In this document: in pieces, positions 51,468-62,873 of the stretch
Layout: every line of letters starts with the position of its first letter
How positions within the stretch are numbered: position 1 is the stretch's first letter
Source: Epiperipatus broadwayi
Taxonomy: Eukaryota > Onychophora > Udeonychophora > Euonychophora > Peripatidae
NCBI GenBank assembly: GCA_028023455.1
Contig: JAQFVV010000031.1
Location: 6,738,926-6,802,925, forward strand
DNA: 64,000 nucleotides
Direction of reading: 5' to 3'
Translations under genes and position numbers: made by a program
The notes under the pieces: generated by a model
The model's input: the letters and a program-made list of their open reading frames with translations, nothing else
Databases searched by the model: none
What the model was told of the DNA's origin: nothing

Positions 51468-51823
51468 AAAGAAACTAGATCTAAATACAAACTCTGAGCG
51501 TTTATGAAACAATTTCTATTCAGCTTGCAAGCGTGAATTTTTTAGACACGTAATGTCTTCAAACTCAGCATAGCAAACCAGATAGCTACATGGGTCTGAT
51601 CTCAGTTCAGCATCACCACATAGTAGAAGCCTCTGCAATCTATATCATTGCAAGAAAGACCTCAAAGGTACATTTATGATAAACAAAAATGCAAGTTAAA
51701 AAAACTTGCTAACGCTTGTATTTATGTCCAGAGATGGCTCTTTCCCTACCAAGACTGCCAATCAAGCGTATGTTTTGTTAACATAAACGTCAGAGTAGTT
51801 AGTATTCACTATCTCTAACTATA

Positions 51824-51881
51824 ATTCCACTTTCAGATCATGATTTCAAGCTATTTGCTATCGTCAGTGAAAGACAGGAAT
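51824..51881 (-). ncRNA. Hammerhead ribozyme, R1 copy 2
   Basis: Identical to copy 1 in core and stems. Confidence 0.75.
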
Positions 51882-52232
51882 AAAGAAACTAGATCTGAAT
51901 ACAAACTCTGAGCGTTTATGAAACAATTTCTATTCAGCTTGCAAGCGTGAATTTTTTAGACACGTAATGTCTTCAAACTCAGCATAGCAAACCAGATAGC
52001 TACATGGGTCTGATCTCAGTTCAGCATCACCACATAGTAGAAGCCTCTGCAATCTATATCATTGCAAGAAAGACCTCAAAGGTACATTTATGATAAACAA
52101 AAATGCAAGTTAAAAAACTTGCTAACGCTTGTATTTATGTCCACAGATGGCGTCCTACCAAGACTGCCAATCAAGCGTATGTTTTGTTAACATAAACGTC
52201 AGAGTAGTTAGTATTCACTATCTCTAACTATA

Positions 52233-52290
52233 ATTCCACTTTCAGATCATGATTTCAAGCTATTTGCTATCGTCAGTGAAAGACAGGAAT
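52233..52290 (-). ncRNA. Hammerhead ribozyme, R1 copy 3
   Basis: Identical to copy 1 in core and stems. Confidence 0.75.
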
Positions 52291-52641
52291 AAAGAAACTA
52301 GATCTGAATACAAACTCTGAGCGTTTATGAAACAATTTCTATTCAGCTTGCAAGCGTGAATTTTTTAGACACGTAATGTCTTCAAACTCAGCATAGCAAA
52401 CCAGATAGCTACATGGGTCTGATCTCAGTTCAGCATCACCACATAGTAGAAGCCTCTGCAATCTATATCATTGCAAGAAAGACCTCAAAGGTACATTTAT
52501 GATAAACAAAAATGCAAGTTTTTAACTTGCTAATTTTTGTATTTATGTCCACAGATGGCGTCCTACCAAGACTGCCAATCAAGCTGTATGTTTTGTTAAC
52601 ATAAACGTCAGAGTAGTTAGTATTCACTATCTCTAACTATA

Positions 52642-52699
52642 ATTCCACTTTCAGATCATGATTTCAAGCTATTTGCTATCGTCAGTGAAAGACAGGAAT
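52642..52699 (-). ncRNA. Hammerhead ribozyme, R1 copy 4
   Basis: Identical to copy 1 in core and stems, though the unit start differs near 52520. Confidence 0.75.
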
Positions 52700-53051
52700 A
52701 AAGAAACTAGATCTGAATACAAACTCTGAGCGTTTATGAAACAATTTCTATTCAGCTTGCAAGCGTGAATTTTTTAGACACGTAATGTCTTCAAACTCAG
52801 CATAGCAAACCAGATAGCTACATGGGTCTGATCTCAGTTCAGCATCACCACATAGTAGAAGCCTCTGCAATCTATATCATTGCAAGAAAGACCTCAAAGG
52901 TACATTTATGATAAACAAAAATGCAAGTTAAAAAAACTTGCTAACGCTTGTATTTATGTCCACAGATGGCGTCCTACCAAGACTGCCAATCAAGCGTATG
53001 TTTTGTTAACATAAACATCAGAGTAGTTAGTATTCACTATCTCTAACTATA

Positions 53052-53109
53052 ATTCCACTTTCAGATCATGATTTCAAGCTATTTGCTATCGTCAGTGAAA
53101 GACAGGAAT
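53052..53109 (-). ncRNA. Hammerhead ribozyme, R1 copy 5
   Basis: Identical to copy 1, in the truncated unit before the inversion. Confidence 0.75.
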
Positions 53110-53342
53110 AAAGAAACTAGATCTAAATACAAACTCTGAGCGTTTATGAAACAATTTCTATTCAGCTTGCAAGCGTGAATTTTTTAGACACGTAATGTCT
53201 TCAAACTCAGCATAGCTATCATAGCTATCTGGTTTGCTATGCTGAGTTTGAAGACATTACGTGTCTAAAAAATTCACGCTTGCAAGCTGAATAGAAATTG
53301 TTTCATAAACGCTCAGAGTTTGTATTCAGATCTAGTTTCTTT

Positions 53343-53400
53343 ATTCCTGTCTTTCACTGATGATAGCAAATAGCTTGAAATCATGACCTGAAAGTGGAAT
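53343..53400 (+). ncRNA. Hammerhead ribozyme, R1 copy 6
   Basis: Plus strand; core CTGATGA instead of CTGACGA (both fit CUGANGA). Stem III reads ATCATGAC, losing one pair. Confidence 0.7.
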
Positions 53401-53751
53401 TATAGTTAGAGATAGTGAATACTAACTACTCTGACGTTTATGTTAACAAAACATACGCTTGATTGGCAGTCTTGGTAGGACACCATCTGTGGACATAAAT
53501 ACAAGCGTTAGCAAGTTTTTTAACTTGCATTTTTGTTTATCATAAATGTACCTTTGAGGTCTTTTTTGCAATGATATAGATTGCAGAGGCTTCTACTATG
53601 TGGTGATGCTGAACTGAGATCAGACCCATGTAGCTATCTGGTTTGCTATGCTGAGTTTGAAGACATTACGTGTCTAAAAAATTCACGCTTGCAAGCTGAA
53701 TAGAAATTGTTTCATAAACGCTCAGAGTTTGTATTCAGATCTAGTTTCTTT

Positions 53752-53809
53752 ATTCCTGTCTTTCACTGACGATAGCAAATAGCTTGAAATCATGATCTGA
53801 AAGTGGAAT
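53752..53809 (+). ncRNA. Hammerhead ribozyme, R1 copy 7
   Basis: Plus strand; same core and stems as copy 1. Confidence 0.75.
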
Positions 53810-54160
53810 TATAGTTAGAGATAGTGAATACTAACTACTCTGATGTTTATGTTAACAAAACATACGCTTGATTGGCAGTCTTGGTAGGACGCCATCTGTG
53901 GACATAAATACAAGCGTTAGCAAGTTTTTTAACTTGCATTTTTGTTTATCATAAATGTACTTTTGAGGTCTTTCTTGCAATGATATAGATTGCAGAGGCT
54001 TCTACTATGTGGTGATGCTGAACTGAGATCAGACCCATGTAGCTATCTGGTTTGCTATGCTGAGTTTGAAGACATTACGTGTCTAAAAAATTCACGCTTG
54101 CAAGCTGAATAGAAATTGTTTCATAAACGCTCAGAGTTTGTATTCAGATCTAGTTTCTTT

Positions 54161-54218
54161 ATTCCTGTCTTTCACTGACGATAGCAAATAGCTTGAAATC
54201 ATGATCTGAAAGTGGAAT
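54161..54218 (+). ncRNA. Hammerhead ribozyme, R1 copy 8
   Basis: Plus strand; same core and stems as copy 1. Confidence 0.75.
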
Positions 54219-54569
54219 TATAGTTAGAGATAGTGAATACTAACTACTCTGACGTTTATGTTAACAAAACATACGCTTGATTGGCAGTTTTGGTAGGACG
54301 CCATCTGTGGACATAAATACAAGCATTAGCAAGTTTTTTAACTTGCATTTTTGTTTATCATAAATGTACCTTTGAGGTCTTTCTTGCAATGATATAGATT
54401 GCAGAGGCTTCTACTATGTGGTGATGCTGAACTGAGATCAGACCCATGTAGCTATCTGGTTTGCTATGCTGAGTTTGAAGACATTACGTGTCTAAAAAAT
54501 TCACGCTTGCAAGCTGAATAGAAATTGTTTCATAAACGCTCAGAGTTTGTATTCAGATCTAGTTTCTTT

Positions 54570-54627
54570 ATTCCTGTCTTTCACTGACGATAGCAAATAG
54601 CTTGAAATCATGATCTGAAAGTGGAAT
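54570..54627 (+). ncRNA. Hammerhead ribozyme, R1 copy 9
   Basis: Plus strand; same core and stems as copy 1. Confidence 0.75.
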
Positions 54628-54978
54628 TATAGTTAGAGATAGTGAATACTAACTACTCTGACGTTTATGTTAACAAAACATACGCTTGATTGGCAGTCTT
54701 GGTAGGACGCCATCTGTGGACATAAATACAAGCGTTAGCAAGTTTTTTAACTTGCATTTTTGTTTATCATAAGTGTACCTTTGAGGTCTTTCTTGCAATG
54801 ATATAGATTGCAGAGGCTTCTACTATGTGGTGATGCTGAACTGAGATCAGACCCATGTAGCTATCTGGTTTGCTACGCTGAGTTTGAAGACATTACGTGT
54901 CTAAAAAATTCACGCTTGCAAGCTGAATAGAAATTGTTTCATAAACGCTCAGAGTTTGTATTCAGATCTAGTTTCTTT

Positions 54979-55036
54979 ATTCCTGTCTTTCACTGACGAT
55001 AGCAAATAGCTTGAAATCATGATCTGAAAGTGGAAT
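54979..55036 (+). ncRNA. Hammerhead ribozyme, R1 copy 10
   Basis: Plus strand; same core and stems as copy 1, in the last, partial unit. Confidence 0.75.
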
Positions 55037-55126
55037 TATAGTTAGAGATAGTGAATACTAACTACTCTGACGTTTATGTTAACAAAACATACACTTGATT
55101 GGCAGTCTTGGTAGGATGCCATCTGT

Positions 55127-55127
<1 letters not shown>

Positions 55128-55222
<95 letters not shown>
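55128..55222. repeat. TA microsatellite between R1 and a LINE end
   Basis: About 47 TA units. It touches both the R1 array and the 3' end of the minus-strand LINE, whose tail (GGTTGATGATATATA) may have seeded it. Confidence 0.9.
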
Positions 55223-55224
<2 letters not shown>

Positions 55225-56065
55225 TCAACCATTATCAATACACTGCATGATGAAGGTCTCTCAAAGTTCAATCCATCTTTTCCAGTCTTTAGTTTCTCTT
55301 CTCCACTTTACCCCTGCACACTTTCTCATCTCATTCATCCATCTCACATGTGGTTTTATTCTGGGTCTTTTACAATCTTTTAATTTTTTCAATGAGGTCA
55401 GTAGCACCTGTTTGTTCTCTTACCCATACATTGTGTTTTCATTATCTTCTTGTTACTCCTAGATGGCATCTCTCCATATTTTTTTGAGTGGTCTGAAATT
55501 TCTGTATTGCTCTTCTATTAAGTGTCCAACTCTCAGATCAAGAAGTAAGAACAGGAAAAACACATTTGTTAAAAACCTTCCTTTTCAAACACACAGGCAC
55601 ATTTCCTTTTAGTATCAAGTTATTTCTAGCAAAAGCACTCCAACCAAGTTTAATTCTATGATTAATTTCATCCATTATGTTTCCATCTGTATTAATAATC
55701 TGACCAAGGTATTTGTAACTGTTACCTTCTTCTAATTCATTATAATCAATCAATTAAACATTACTTTAGTCTTTTTAACATTTATCTTTAGTCCTACTTT
55801 CCTACTTTTATATGATAACTCCTGCAACATTTTCTGCAGGTCTGAAGCATTATTTGCACAAACAACTACATCACCTGCAAAATCTAAATGACTTAAATAA
55901 TCTCCATTTTTTCATTCCCTTTAGTTTCCCATTTTAATACACAAAATACTTCTTGCAGCATTGCTGAAAAAATGTTTGGAGATATGGAGTCACCTTGTCG
56001 TACACCCTTCTCAATGTTGACTTTCCCAGTATCATTATGTAATCTAATTGTTGCTGTTACACAAG

Positions 56066-56068
<3 letters not shown>
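55223..56068 (-). pseudogene. RTE-like LINE reverse transcriptase, C-terminal half
   Basis: On the minus strand the pieces read in order. First GVRQGDSISPNIFSAMLQEV (motif B). Then LDFAGDVVVCANNASDLQ (motif C, with the first Asp of FADD replaced by Gly). Then SYKYLGQIINTDGNIMDEIN with RIKLGWSAFARNN and LKRKVFNKCVFPVLTS, and finally RRAIQKFQTTQKNMER. This set is typical of RTE-type reverse transcriptases. The reading frame is broken between motif C and the YLG part, and stop codons follow PVLTS. The fragment is cut on the 5' side at a CA run near 56068 and ends in the TA run. It is inactive. Confidence 0.7.
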
Positions 56069-56097
<29 letters not shown>

Positions 56098-56299
56098 GTT
56101 GATACGAAGATTTTCATGGGTTTGCATATATAAAAGACATTTTGGCGGTTCATCCATGTTAAAAAATTGAAATATTGATATATTGATGTTTCAACTTGAT
56201 CACACTGTGTGATAAAGGGTAGAAAGACAGTTGTAGACATGCTACAATCACTGATTTATATAATCATTAAAGTTCCACCAATAGCTAAAATATTAAATT

Positions 56300-56795
56300 A
56301 TGAATGTTTTTTAAAAAAAATCTTTCCAAATAAGAGGAAGTTTACATGTATCATCTAACTTATTGATACAATCTGGCTTTTTAAGTATCTCAATAGCTTC
56401 TCTAATTTTGCACTGGTAGAGATTATCACATCTGGATATGATCCTGGTCCTAAAAAAATCAAATTTATGGCCTGAATCTATAATATGGAGTTAGAGTGCT
56501 GATGATGATGAGTGTTGTTTAACTGCATTAGCATGCTCATTTCTCCTAACACTAATGTGATGATTACTCATACCTATGTAAGAAGATTTACAATTTTCAC
56601 ATGAGATTTGATAAACACCATGAGATTCAAGAGGGATTGAATCCTTAGACTTTGTTATTATATTGCTGATCTTTTGATGTCTAGAAAATGTTGTATCTAT
56701 AATATAGTGTTTTAATATACATCCAATACTGTCTGTAGTTCCTTTTACATATGGGACACAAATCCTAATAGCTGATTTATTATGTTTTTGTCTCC
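56300..56795 (-). pseudogene. PLE-A linker and GIY-YIG endonuclease
   Basis: The minus-strand frame reads RICVPYVKGTTDSIGCILKH, then FSRHQKISNIITKSKDSIPL, then GVYQISCENCKSSYIG and RRNEHANAVKQHSSSS. The linker pattern (PY..G....I..IL..) and GVY...C..C..SYIG are characteristic of canonical Penelope elements with a CxxC in the nuclease. A stop after SSSSAL, near 56487, interrupts it; the frame then continues with IIDSGHKFDF and KIREAIEILKKPD. Apart from this stop it is well preserved, more so than at 20 kb. Confidence 0.75.
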
Positions 56796-57099
56796 TATTT
56801 TGTCCATTTGGGCTTGAAATAAAACTTTTTTTTATAAATTTATAATTATAACTATTTGCTAATAAAATACTATAAATGTGATTTATTTCTTCTTTCAGGT
56901 GTCATTTATCTGAAAGATTAATTGCTCTATTTAAAATAGTTTTGGCTACAAAATCTATCTGAGTTGGGTGATGATGAAAATGGAAATATTAATATCTGTC
57001 TGTGTGAGTATTCTTTCTGTAAATCAAAAAAGACAAACTATTTGGTGTTCTGGTGACTAGAACATGAAAAAAAAACAGAGTTTCCATCAGACTCTGTCT

Positions 57100-57627
57100 C
57101 CATTGTAAATTTAATATGAGGATGTGTATTATTTAAATGTAAGAAAAAAATCATCTAATTTATTTTTTCCATGTTGCCATATGACAAAAGTATGATCTAT
57201 GTATCTGTGCCAAATGAGTGTTTTTAAGGGTGATGATACTAAAGCACAAGTTTCTAAATTTTCATTGAATAAATCAGCTATTACTCCTCAGATAGGTGAG
57301 CCCATAGGAGTACCAAAAACTTCATCTGTAATGCCATCCATTGTACTACAAAATATATGTTCAAGAGACAATGTTTAATCAAAGCAATAATATGGTCTGG
57401 TAAATTGCAATGTTGTGAAATTATATTTAAAGCTTCATAAATTGGAATGTTTGTAAACAAAGACACACCATCAAAACTGACCAGAATGTCCTTAGAATTA
57501 ATTTAATTTTTTTTATAACAGAAATAAAATGAAAAGAGTTTTTAATATATGATTTAATAGATGGGATTGTAGGTTTAATAAAATCCGATAAATATGTAGC
57601 TAAAATATGTTTTTTCACATGTTGCAA
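57100..57627 (-). pseudogene. PLE-A reverse transcriptase palm
   Basis: Minus strand: KSYIKNSFHF, then SFDGVSLFTNIPIYEAL (motif A with the catalytic Asp), GTPMGSP (motif B) followed by a stop, RYIDHTFVIW (YIDD with the second Asp changed to His), and NTHPHIKFTMETESDGNS. A frameshift near 57490 separates the upstream part, and another lies near 57335. The catalytic Asp change alone would inactivate the enzyme. Confidence 0.75.
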
Positions 57628-57657
57628 AATAAATATTTATGTTCATAATTAGATCTT

Positions 57658-57696
57658 GATATATATATATATATATATATATATATCAAGATATAT

Positions 57697-57737
<41 letters not shown>
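57658..57737. repeat. TA microsatellite with inverted ATCAAGATAT flanks
   Basis: Two TA runs (57658-57685 and 57698-57737) are separated by ATCAAGATATATCA. This marks the 5' edge of the PLE-A copy. Confidence 0.8.
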
Positions 57738-57740
<3 letters not shown>

Positions 57741-59114
57741 ATCCTTGATTACAAGTTAGTATTATAAAATAAAAGCATGAGAAAGTATAAATAAATAGAA
57801 AAACAACAGCAGTTTAATCTAAGCTTTGACTCAAGAAGCAGTGAAGAGTGATTCCATGAAGATAGTAAAAAATTTGGTCAAAATAGTTTGGATAGGCATA
57901 TATTGCTGATTGTTTTAAAGTTTCTTTCAATATTTCATTTACTACAACAAGTATGATGGCATTAGCTAGTGAAAGATTATTTACTATTGAAATATATAGT
58001 TTGTTTCACATATATAATTTGAACCCCCCCTGCCCCAATTTAAAACTGTGGAGATAAAATTAAAAAAAAAGATGAAACAGTTTTCAAAAATAAAAGTTAA
58101 AATGAAGAAATAAAAAGATGACAACAATTTAAAAATTAATATTTTAAAATATTAAAAATACTGTTAAATTTTACAGATTATCAAAAAGAATGCTGTAATT
58201 AACAATTAATAAAAAAAAAAGATTGCTGTGAGCATAAAAATCAATAGATGTTTTTTTTAAAATCATCAGATAAGAGTTATTAGAATCTGTTCTTTCCAAA
58301 AATAGATGGCCAATGAGGAAAGAAAATAAACACACAGACCTCTAAGAAGATTGGTGTTAGATCGATCCTGAAATTTAGAGATAAGAAAAGCATAAAGAGA
58401 TAAATAGGGGAGCAGAGATTGCTTAAGGAACTTTTGTAGCAGCCATATGATTAGAAAGCATCAAGACTATTATTAGTGAAACTCATATTATATGACTACT
58501 AGCCCAACAAATCTTGGAGCACTATGAATAATAAAAAGAAGGAACCTGTAACTAAAAAAAATTAAATGAAGAAACAAGTGGTTAAAATATATCTTCAAAT
58601 GTCTGGGTAAAAATATAGCTTTCTCTCTCCTTTGCCCTTGATTCACCTGTGAACTGACCATAGACTTGTTAAGCTCTCAGAACACCCCTGATTGATTGAA
58701 AAATTATTAGTGATCCAAAAGCATATGTAGGGTTCAGGTTTTATAGACTTTAATAATAGGTAAAATTATTTAGCAATTGTATTTCTTAAGTTAAAATACA
58801 ATATAATGAAATGTTGCTTTTAAATTAATTGATTGTAAGTAATACATAAACAAAATATATTTAAAAATGGAAAGCAGTGGTGTAATAGGTGAAATAAAAA
58901 TATTTTCTAAGATGTGTTTATTAAGATAATCTATGATTTAATAAAATATTTTCTTTATTGATTGATTATTAAAATGCTTCCAAATAATAAAAAAAAATAT
59001 TTATTCTGAATAACAGTTATTATTTTATATAAAAAAAAAAACTTTGATAGAATGAATTGCCTTTGGAACCACACATACATAAATTAAGGAAATGTTTATA
59101 TATGTGAATTAAGG
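57738..59114. other. AT-rich sequence, no gene seen
   Basis: No coding or family signal recognised. Confidence 0.45.
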
Positions 59115-59540
59115 AATAATAATATAATCTCTTCCAAATTATGATTTCAGAATATATTGATATGATGAATAAGTGGTTCAAACCCACACTGAATATATTA
59201 AGTAATAATAAATCTCTTTCAAATGATGACTTCAAAATGTATTGATATGATGAATAAGTGATTCAAACCCACACTAAATAGCAAGTAATAATTTATTTCT
59301 TCCAAAAAAAGACTTCAAACTGTATTTATATGATTAATAAGTAGTTCAAACCCACACTGAATATATTAAGTAATAATAAATATCTCCCAAATAATGATTT
59401 CAAACTGTATTGAAATGGTGAATAAGTGATTCAAAACCACACTGAATATATTAAGTAATAATAAATCTCTTCCCAATAATGGCTTCAAATTGTATTGATA
59501 TGATAAATAAGTAGTTCAAACCCATACTTATATGATATGT
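59115..59540. repeat. 85-bp minisatellite, five units
   Basis: A GTTCAAACCCACAC-like block recurs at 59175, 59260, 59343, 59428 and 59513 (period 83-85 bp), with 10-20% differences between units. Confidence 0.85.
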
Positions 59541-59665
59541 AAAATAAAAATAAATACTTTGGGATTCCTGAATTAAAACACATATTCCTCGATACCAGAT
59601 TAAAATAAGTACTTCAAGATACTTGGATGGAATAAATACTTCAAGATACCTAAATAAAGTAATTA
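59541..59665. repeat. Short repeats of about 33 bp
   Basis: Variants of AATAAATACTTCAAGATAC recur three or four times. Confidence 0.5.
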
Positions 59666-61461
59666 CTTCTATACACATGGATGTGTATCTATGCAGATGA
59701 GGGATTTTCAAACCTAAAAGAACAATTCCCACTAAGGAACAATCAGAAAAACATCCATAATGTGCACATGGATATGAAGACAGCCAGTATAGAGACTGTA
59801 AGCAGACTTTTCTTCTTTTTCTTCAAGAACTTTATAAGTCATATTGTTATTAAATAAAATTATTGTTTCAAAATAAATAATACCTTTTGCCAATTTCATT
59901 TGCATCATTCATCCATTTATATACTGGTTCACAAGAATCTCATGCCTCCTGAGCTACGTTCAGCATAACCAGACAATAGTAAGTAAGGTTGTAGTGAGAT
60001 GGAACTCTAACGGTGCCATTTGGGAAATCAAACACATAAATTTCTAGATGCTTCCAGTCTCTATGGTGCTACATCCTCTGATGAGTAGGAAATATTGTTG
60101 TAGGTGGGGTAACATCTGCATTGAGGAATGCCAATCGATAGTTCCTTCCTGTAATATGATCATTAGGAAATAAAACCAACCAAGAGTGGGGTTGGGTATT
60201 GTCCAGTTACACTATATATGCACAAGAAACCAAAAACAACACTGGTCAAAATACCTGGAATTATACAATTTGACCCAGAAATGAATCTTGAAGTTGCATA
60301 GATTCAATATTACCTGCTTTAATGAAGAAATTCATGTTCTAAAAAGAGAAATAGACTGTACAAAAGGATCTACCAAGACCTACTGTATTGACTTTCTATC
60401 TTCACTAAAACCTAAACAAGCAGAGATCACCATGGAGCAATTACTAAAAACTTATTCATATATATACTAAAAGCATGATATTTGCAGAAAAACATCATTT
60501 AAAATTTTACAAATTTAACATAGTTGATAAGATCTTATCATTATCATAAGGCCTTATGATTTAATACTTATAATTTTGTTTGTCATATTTTCAATAATTT
60601 GTGTTATATTTATCTAATAGAGATTGCACATATATAAGCACCAATTTTATATTATATTAATTATAACCTTAAGAACATGCGCCTGAAAAATGACAGTAGA
60701 GACCAAGATTTATTTAAGATTTGTAGAGATCTCTACTGTCATTGCTCAAATGCATGATCTTAATTTTATAGCCTTAATATATATTACTTTAAGTAATGAG
60801 GTAATGAGTATGTACTTAACAAATTTAATTATTACAACTTCATTGTATTATTGTAAATCAACCAATTTGGTGTGTTTTTTCTTTTTAAATTCATTGTAAA
60901 CATATGCTATAATACCCATGATTCTTGAAAAGTGCAATCCACTGGAAAACACACAGGGATAACAGTACTAATTTCAAATAATAAAAATAATTGGTATTAG
61001 CATTTTCAGAAGTAAACACTCTTTTTAGGAAGTTTGGTGCTTCAAGATTCATTTTAAACTGAATCTAGAAAATCAAATTAAAATACATTTGGATTTACTT
61101 TTAACTTAATCTTTAGAGCTAGGTTATTAGGTTATATATCATCATCATTACCATAGTGAATTGGTTAATATTATTGAATATATTTTAGTTTAATTATTTT
61201 ATTTGAAAATTTATTGGATATTTACATTTCATATTTGAATTTATATTAACTATTATCAATTATTTATCTTTTATTCTTTCCCATAAGGCTTATATATTAG
61301 TATAAAAAGTTGTTTGTTATTTATTTGTCATTGTTATAAGAAAGCTGATGATGGATTATTTCCTCAGATGGATAGACACATCACAGTAAATTGGTCATTA
61401 TGTTTATATTTGGTAGCAGCCAAACAATGAATACTTATGGTGATTGAAGTTAGTCTCTTTC

Positions 61462-61498
<37 letters not shown>

Positions 61499-62872
61499 TA
61501 TAGCAAAAACAATTTTATTATAACTTACAATATCTAGATAGATATTATAAGATGATTAATTTTATGAAAAAATCTACATTGAAACTATTAGAATGATGTC
61601 GGAGGAGGAGGGGGATCAAATATTATCAAATAAATCATATTATTTTTAATAAATTTGTACACATATCAGCATGTAAAGAAAGAAAATAATGAATAAAAAA
61701 CAATATTTAATATTCTTACTGTAGATAAAATCACAATGTCTATTTAAAACCAATAATCTCTGTTTTTTCCCTCCAGCTTTGTCATAATCTTTGAAAAAAT
61801 GCATTAATAATTTATTCATTTTTATTTATAATACATAAAAAATATATACACTTACAAAACAATTTCTTTGGATATTAAAAAACCAATTATTTAAATTTTA
61901 AATTCCATAAAAGTTATTTATTGATCAATTTTTCTAAAGAATATTAAATCTTTTATCTAATTAATACTTATATTCCACAATTTTTTTAAAGATTATGCTA
62001 AATTCTGATTGCTAGTTATTGAGTTTCTATGCTAATGTTAGAATCATAAAAACGGAATATATTTCAAAGGTCAGATATTTACATAGCCTATGGAAAACAC
62101 AATAATTTCTGGTTAGCATTTCATCTATAAAACATGAGATACGACGTATATTTTATTCTATTTAAGTATTTTTTTTATTGTTCTTGTTTTCTAAGGTTGA
62201 AATGTATATTCCTCTGCCTACCTGCCGCGATTTATTTATTTATTTGTATATATATATATTTATAATTTTAAAAAGAATAAATAGTGTTAAAATTGTTAAT
62301 ATTTATATATAAAATTTCAAAAAATATATATTTTTTTAATTATTATACGCGAGCGCACATACACATGTATACCACTCTCCTGCCTAATTTTTTTGTTATG
62401 AAAAAATATCGAGCTTTCAATATGGACATGAAGATTCAGACGTTGATGTGTATCAATGAGGATTGTATGCAAAATGCATGCGCAGCGAGGGAGAATAATC
62501 TGAATTTCTGCACTGGTCAATTGTTGTGATACCAGTTAAGTTGAAAGAAACCGATTGCTGCTAAAAATCCAAAACAATTTGAAAATTATTTCACATTGAG
62601 TCTTTTTCAGAAATTTCAATTTATATGTGTGTTTATTTATTAAGTCGCTTTGATTTTTGTCACTTCATCCCTGACATCAATTTAATTTGTACCACAATCT
62701 ATTATCAATTCAGAAAAATTAATCGCCATCTCTCATTATGCATGCGCAAACAACCTTCACTTATTAAGCAAGTTAGTGGTACGAAACACTAGTATCCAAA
62801 TGCTTTTGTTGATAGCTTAATATGTTTGCATTATAAAATTCTTAAACAAAAAAGGAATATATATATATAAAG
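59666..62872. other. Mostly unassigned region with small structures
   Basis: It contains a perfect hairpin at 60689-60743 (14-bp arms), a CA/TA run at 61464-61499 and a hammerhead-like core without stem II at 60069-60103. The frame at 62284-62529 includes a few Cys residues but matches no family I know. No gene can be supported. Confidence 0.4.
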
Positions 62873-62873
62873 G

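Larger units (their letters stand above)
51271..53216 (-). mobile_element. Retrozyme-like array R1, left half
   Basis: Five units of 407-414 bp start at 51271, 51678, 52092, 52501 and 52910; the last is cut short at the inversion near 53216. The units are nearly identical, differing by small indels and single bases. Each carries one hammerhead, read on the minus strand, and a TTAACATAAACGTCAGAG block. A small hairpin GCAAGTT/AACTTGC lies near each unit start. Nothing in the unit can code for a protein of useful length. High identity means recent amplification or homogenisation. Confidence 0.75.
53217..55128 (+). mobile_element. Retrozyme-like array R1, right half, inverted
   Basis: About four and two-thirds units continue in the opposite orientation with an exact 409-bp period (common point at 53541, 53950, 54359 and 54768). 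Ribozymes here are on the plus strand. Together the halves form a palindrome of nearly 3.9 kb. The array stops abruptly in a long TA run at 55128, as the left end starts beside one. Confidence 0.75.
56096..57640 (-). mobile_element. Penelope-like element A, long 5'-truncated copy
   Basis: This copy extends from the reverse transcriptase palm to the 3' end. It aligns with 19632-20112 in the nuclease and 3' region. The 3' end stops at a TA/CA run at 56070-56096, beside the RTE fragment. The PLE-A hammerhead-like motif is here reduced to GATCAAGTTGAAAC (minus, near 56190-56205). Confidence 0.75.

Noticed and set aside
51271-55128. Regular direct repeats, considered as CRISPR array or centromeric satellite
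   Set aside because: Units of 409 bp without spacers rule out CRISPR. A satellite is possible in a loose sense, but the ribozyme in every unit and the other two families point to retrozymes.
55074-55383. Frames rich in YIYI and similar ones at 48528-48719 and 27441-27695
   Set aside because: They translate TA microsatellites.
62284-62529. Cys-containing small frame as a secreted peptide
   Set aside because: No signal peptide, spacing matches no known family, and the opposite strand has an equally long frame.
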